A stretch of DNA of 7,836 nucleotides, from assembly GCA_039934875.1 (NCBI GenBank), contig JBDTLH010000117.1:1-7836 (forward strand). Direction: 5' to 3'. The stretch comes from JBDTLH01 sp039934875. GTDB taxonomy: Bacteria > Acidobacteriota > Terriglobia > Terriglobales > Acidobacteriaceae. The translations under genes were made by a program, and so were the position numbers. Below the pieces are notes generated by a model. The model was not told the DNA's origin, did not search any database, and saw only the letters and a list, made by a program, of their open reading frames with translations. How positions within the stretch are numbered: the first letter of the stretch is position 1; every line of letters starts with the position of its first letter. Shown here in pieces: positions 6,601 through 7,836 of this stretch.

Positions 6601-7805
6601 TCGCTTTGAAAGCTGCCGATCTCGACGCGAGGGTTGCCTGCGTTCTGGCCGACCACCAATTGCTGGTTCACTTGCTGTAGCGGCACCAGAATCGAAGCCG
6701 CCACCGCCACTACATTGAACGGGGTGGTAAGCGCCGGGAACGGGAAGCTCTTCACGATCGAAGGGGTAAAGCTGGTGCCATTGGCATTGGGCGTGATCTG
6801 GATGGAATAGATCGTGTTCGCTCCGTTGACCTGCCCGATGGCGACCAGCTCGGCGTTGGTTGTATTGCGGAAATGTCCAGCGGCAAGCGCCGTTGATCCT
6901 CCACCCAACGCTTGCGGCAGTGAAAGCGTCGCGCTCTGCGAGATGGTGAGCGTTGTGGGATCGACGGAATAAAATACGATGGTCTGGTTGTCATTCAGCA
7001 GCAGCGCGATCTCGTCCCTTCCGTCGCCATTAAAGTCTCCGGCCACGATAGTGCCCGCGGTCGGCACCGGCTGTGTGCTGCCATAGAACTCCGGGCCCTG
7101 GGTCAAGGGCACTTGCTCGGTCTTGAGGTTCACCGGCGTGAGCAGCCGCATCGCCCATTCTGCCTTCTGGTTCGGGATCACAGAGTTGTAGAACACCAGC
7201 GGAGTGGCAAGCTGGCTTCCCAGAAAGTTGCCCATCACTACTTGGGTATAAACCTGGCCATAGGGTTGGAAGCTGCTGGTCAGATTGAAAGCGCCGGAAA
7301 AACTTGTGAGCGGATCCATCATCGACCAGGTCCAAACCGGTCCCTGGGTGGGAGCCAGCACGCCAATATCGTCGCCGGTGATTTCAAATATCCTTCCCGT
7401 AGCTAAAGAGCTTGAATTATTGGTCGGGGTCCACTGCCCATTGGGATTGACCGATACCACCGTGGAGCTTTGCGGATTGCCTAACTGCGAATTCGTAGTA
7501 TCTAGTGCCTGTAAGGAGGTCACCAAATTACCGTTTTGATCTTGCTGTAATTCGAGCGCGACCACATCGTCCACCTGCAGCAGGTATTTCATGCCGCCCG
7601 TTACGTCGGTTGTGTTCTGCAGGGATGGCGCGGAGAGATCTCGAGCGGCAATTTGTGCGCAGAGGCGGGGAGACAGCAGCGCTCCGCCCAACGCAACCAT
7701 CGCCATTACACTTGCAAGTTGTCTTTGTCGTTGTCTTTGTCTGGGGCTGAAGCGTTCTGGCTGCGAGCTGAGATGCTTAACAGTTTTAGCGCACAAGGCG
7801 AACAC
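3681..7805 (-). CDS. Large secreted multidomain protein: FG-GAP propeller, Ser/Thr-rich hairpin-like segments, Ig-like domains, FIMAH domain
   Basis: From the GTG at 7805 the protein has 1374 residues. Residues about 1-54 form a basic N-region followed by a hydrophobic core (ASVMAMVALGGALLSP) and an Ala-rich cleavage area, which indicates Sec export. Residues about 185-525 hold five FG-GAP/VCBS-like blade starts (GNF 192, GDF 256, GHF 310, GNF 431, GDL 506). Only DFNGDGRDE (257-265) keeps a full calcium loop. Residues about 598-662 and 766-843 are Ser/Thr-rich with alternating hydrophobics. Close Cys pairs (558/565, 686/693, 1023-1047) suggest disulfides outside the cytoplasm. Residues about 985-1020 and 1165-1270 look Ig/CARDB-like, and 1272-1352 matches the helical FIMAH domain of bacterial adhesins and proteases. 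I see no protease or hydrolase motif. Adhesion or surface binding is the safest role; pore formation is speculative. No ribosome site precedes the GTG and the frame is open to the window edge, so the real start may lie further upstream. Confidence 0.85.
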   Translation of the reverse strand: MFALCAKTVKHLSSQPERFSPRQRQRQRQLASVMAMVALGGALLSPRLCAQIAARDLSAPSLQNTTDVTGGMKYLLQVDDVVALELQQDQNGNLVTSLQALDTTNSQLGNPQSSTVVSVNPNGQWTPTNNSSSLATGRIFEITGDDIGVLAPTQGPVWTWSMMDPLTSFSGAFNLTSSFQPYGQVYTQVVMGNFLGSQLATPLVFYNSVIPNQKAEWAMRLLTPVNLKTEQVPLTQGPEFYGSTQPVPTAGTIVAGDFNGDGRDEIALLLNDNQTIVFYSVDPTTLTISQSATLSLPQALGGGSTALAAGHFRNTTNAELVAIGQVNGANTIYSIQITPNANGTSFTPSIVKSFPFPALTTPFNVVAVAASILVPLQQVNQQLVVGQNAGNPRVEIGSFQSDFTFVWQSETFLGNDLIYFTVPRLINLKVGNFDHLNGDKSHNRAVQLEAYAEDASNNTYAVTIFDINAPNPIVGTTDWLAPGTFDSQVNLPSNGNQLLATDAAIGDLQGRSLRLGPPEIVTIPIQLQPDIVLGLPPMHIDWVTPTAPFTNMSRHPGCDTTTTPCVLNLTVLPSVPAPSTGFATGFNFSSNSDTQASRKSTTSWGVSVKETTNAKVSFGNALVGSGSVDVKNSAQYAHDTNVANTYNHFQGTSQSVTATTGFADHVFYTEKDLNIYYYPVLGKEACPSNIPNCTPGQMQPTHVEFSVPDQVTHYDLDGTTLEWYQPLHEPGNVLSYPWSLSQLQQQFVNTATPLSENPAPVQGTDSSQTTYSTSWTGGTSQNNTSGSSNTFSDDTSISVSAKAGISGIVSGQLSQSVDISKSSSLSTLNENTASVSASTGVAVTKPAFDSEVVTCCLYNFASYIFGQQNPINPAYQLITVADPHGNPANLQNTGPLFVGFLADLVPNGGNGVADFFPQAYTLPDVAVNHPARWAWSKSQQQATFNPSNPAGDPLDNAFYWMKGFFISKAGEEANAPNLTEATSGDQLSLTARIYNYSLMDTNSPSLAHPAASIHARFYGQFLCHSGVNTENSCVGLNGVTCAAFTLCGNSFPIGETQLASIPGFDSTTGMGALANWALTSPVNFDTTPYSNTYLVYWVVTWMEDGNGNLIPEMPGHGLTANPEGMSFQQIGQVPVESYSNNEGMYGVNSPFFIFAANPGVEAPARGVLESVSISTHKRLLLDQPVKVITHLRAEKGKLKSVNLTYFDGDPRKGGKLFDVQKITHMDADVTYTHRAFFHPQTCGVHQLYAKAWVDDAPEVIGDFTTSVTIQPVHLVNALIISTQGMEMNRELRHDLLFRLKDAAEDFGHDQSKGGVSAINNYVKQLSSASGRDIRADRANRLIAQARVITGCVPGSAITPQPRASAIADISRVTR
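7718..7741. repeat. 12-bp perfect tandem duplication in the signal-peptide coding region
   Basis: GTTGTCTTTGTC occurs twice in tandem (7718-7729 and 7730-7741). On the coding strand it produces the Arg-Gln alternation at residues 22-29 of the secreted protein, just before the hydrophobic core. The unit is a multiple of three, so gain or loss of a copy would keep the frame. Confidence 0.85.
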
Positions 7806-7836
7806 ACTAACCAGGGACTCGCGGACGATGCAGAAG

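Noticed and set aside
7656..7705. Lipoprotein signal (Cys near the end of the signal core)
   Set aside because: The residues before the Cys are P-R-L, and Arg at that place does not fit a lipobox; ordinary signal peptidase I cleavage is more likely.

Overview
The window is a moderately GC-rich stretch of bacterial chromosome in which every gene I can support lies on the minus strand, so the genes read from right to left. The best guess for the host is an Acidobacteriota-like soil bacterium. That rests on the gene types, namely a very large secreted FG-GAP/FIMAH protein, an RhlE-type helicase without an ATG start and a Phd/PIN toxin-antitoxin pair. It also rests on the short GC-rich palindromic intergenic repeats. 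No rRNA or housekeeping marker confirms it.

Right half (3681-7805): one gene encodes a secreted protein of about 1374 residues. It has a signal peptide, a degenerate FG-GAP/VCBS beta-propeller, two Ser/Thr-rich segments with alternating hydrophobic residues that resemble the membrane-inserting beta-hairpins of aerolysin/ETX-MTX2 toxins, Ig-like (CARDB-like) domains and a C-terminal helical FIMAH domain. Its reading frame stays open to the right edge, so its true start may lie outside the window. This is the most unusual object here.

Middle (1269-3680): a long AT-richer intergenic stretch with a wide inverted repeat (3500-3593) is followed by an RhlE-group DEAD-box RNA helicase. Its family-consistent start is a TTG at 3211, although the frame is open to 3439. 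A strong terminator-like hairpin (1862-1905) separates it from a histidine phosphatase whose motifs resemble sedoheptulose-bisphosphatase SHB17. That gene ends in its own terminator (1242-1269).

Left (1-1201): a compact type II toxin-antitoxin operon (Phd/YefM-type antitoxin, PIN/VapC-type toxin) has overlapping stop and start codons (GTGA). A perfect 18-bp palindrome sits directly upstream of the antitoxin and overlaps a candidate promoter, as expected for autoregulation. Downstream of the toxin lie a 15-bp-stem hairpin and a heptamer tandem repeat, which look like a dispersed repeat unit. The left edge carries the first 24 codons of a TetR-family regulator, too short to appear as a full ORF.

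The genes do not form one obvious pathway. They look like separate transcription units, with the toxin and antitoxin genes the only clear operon.
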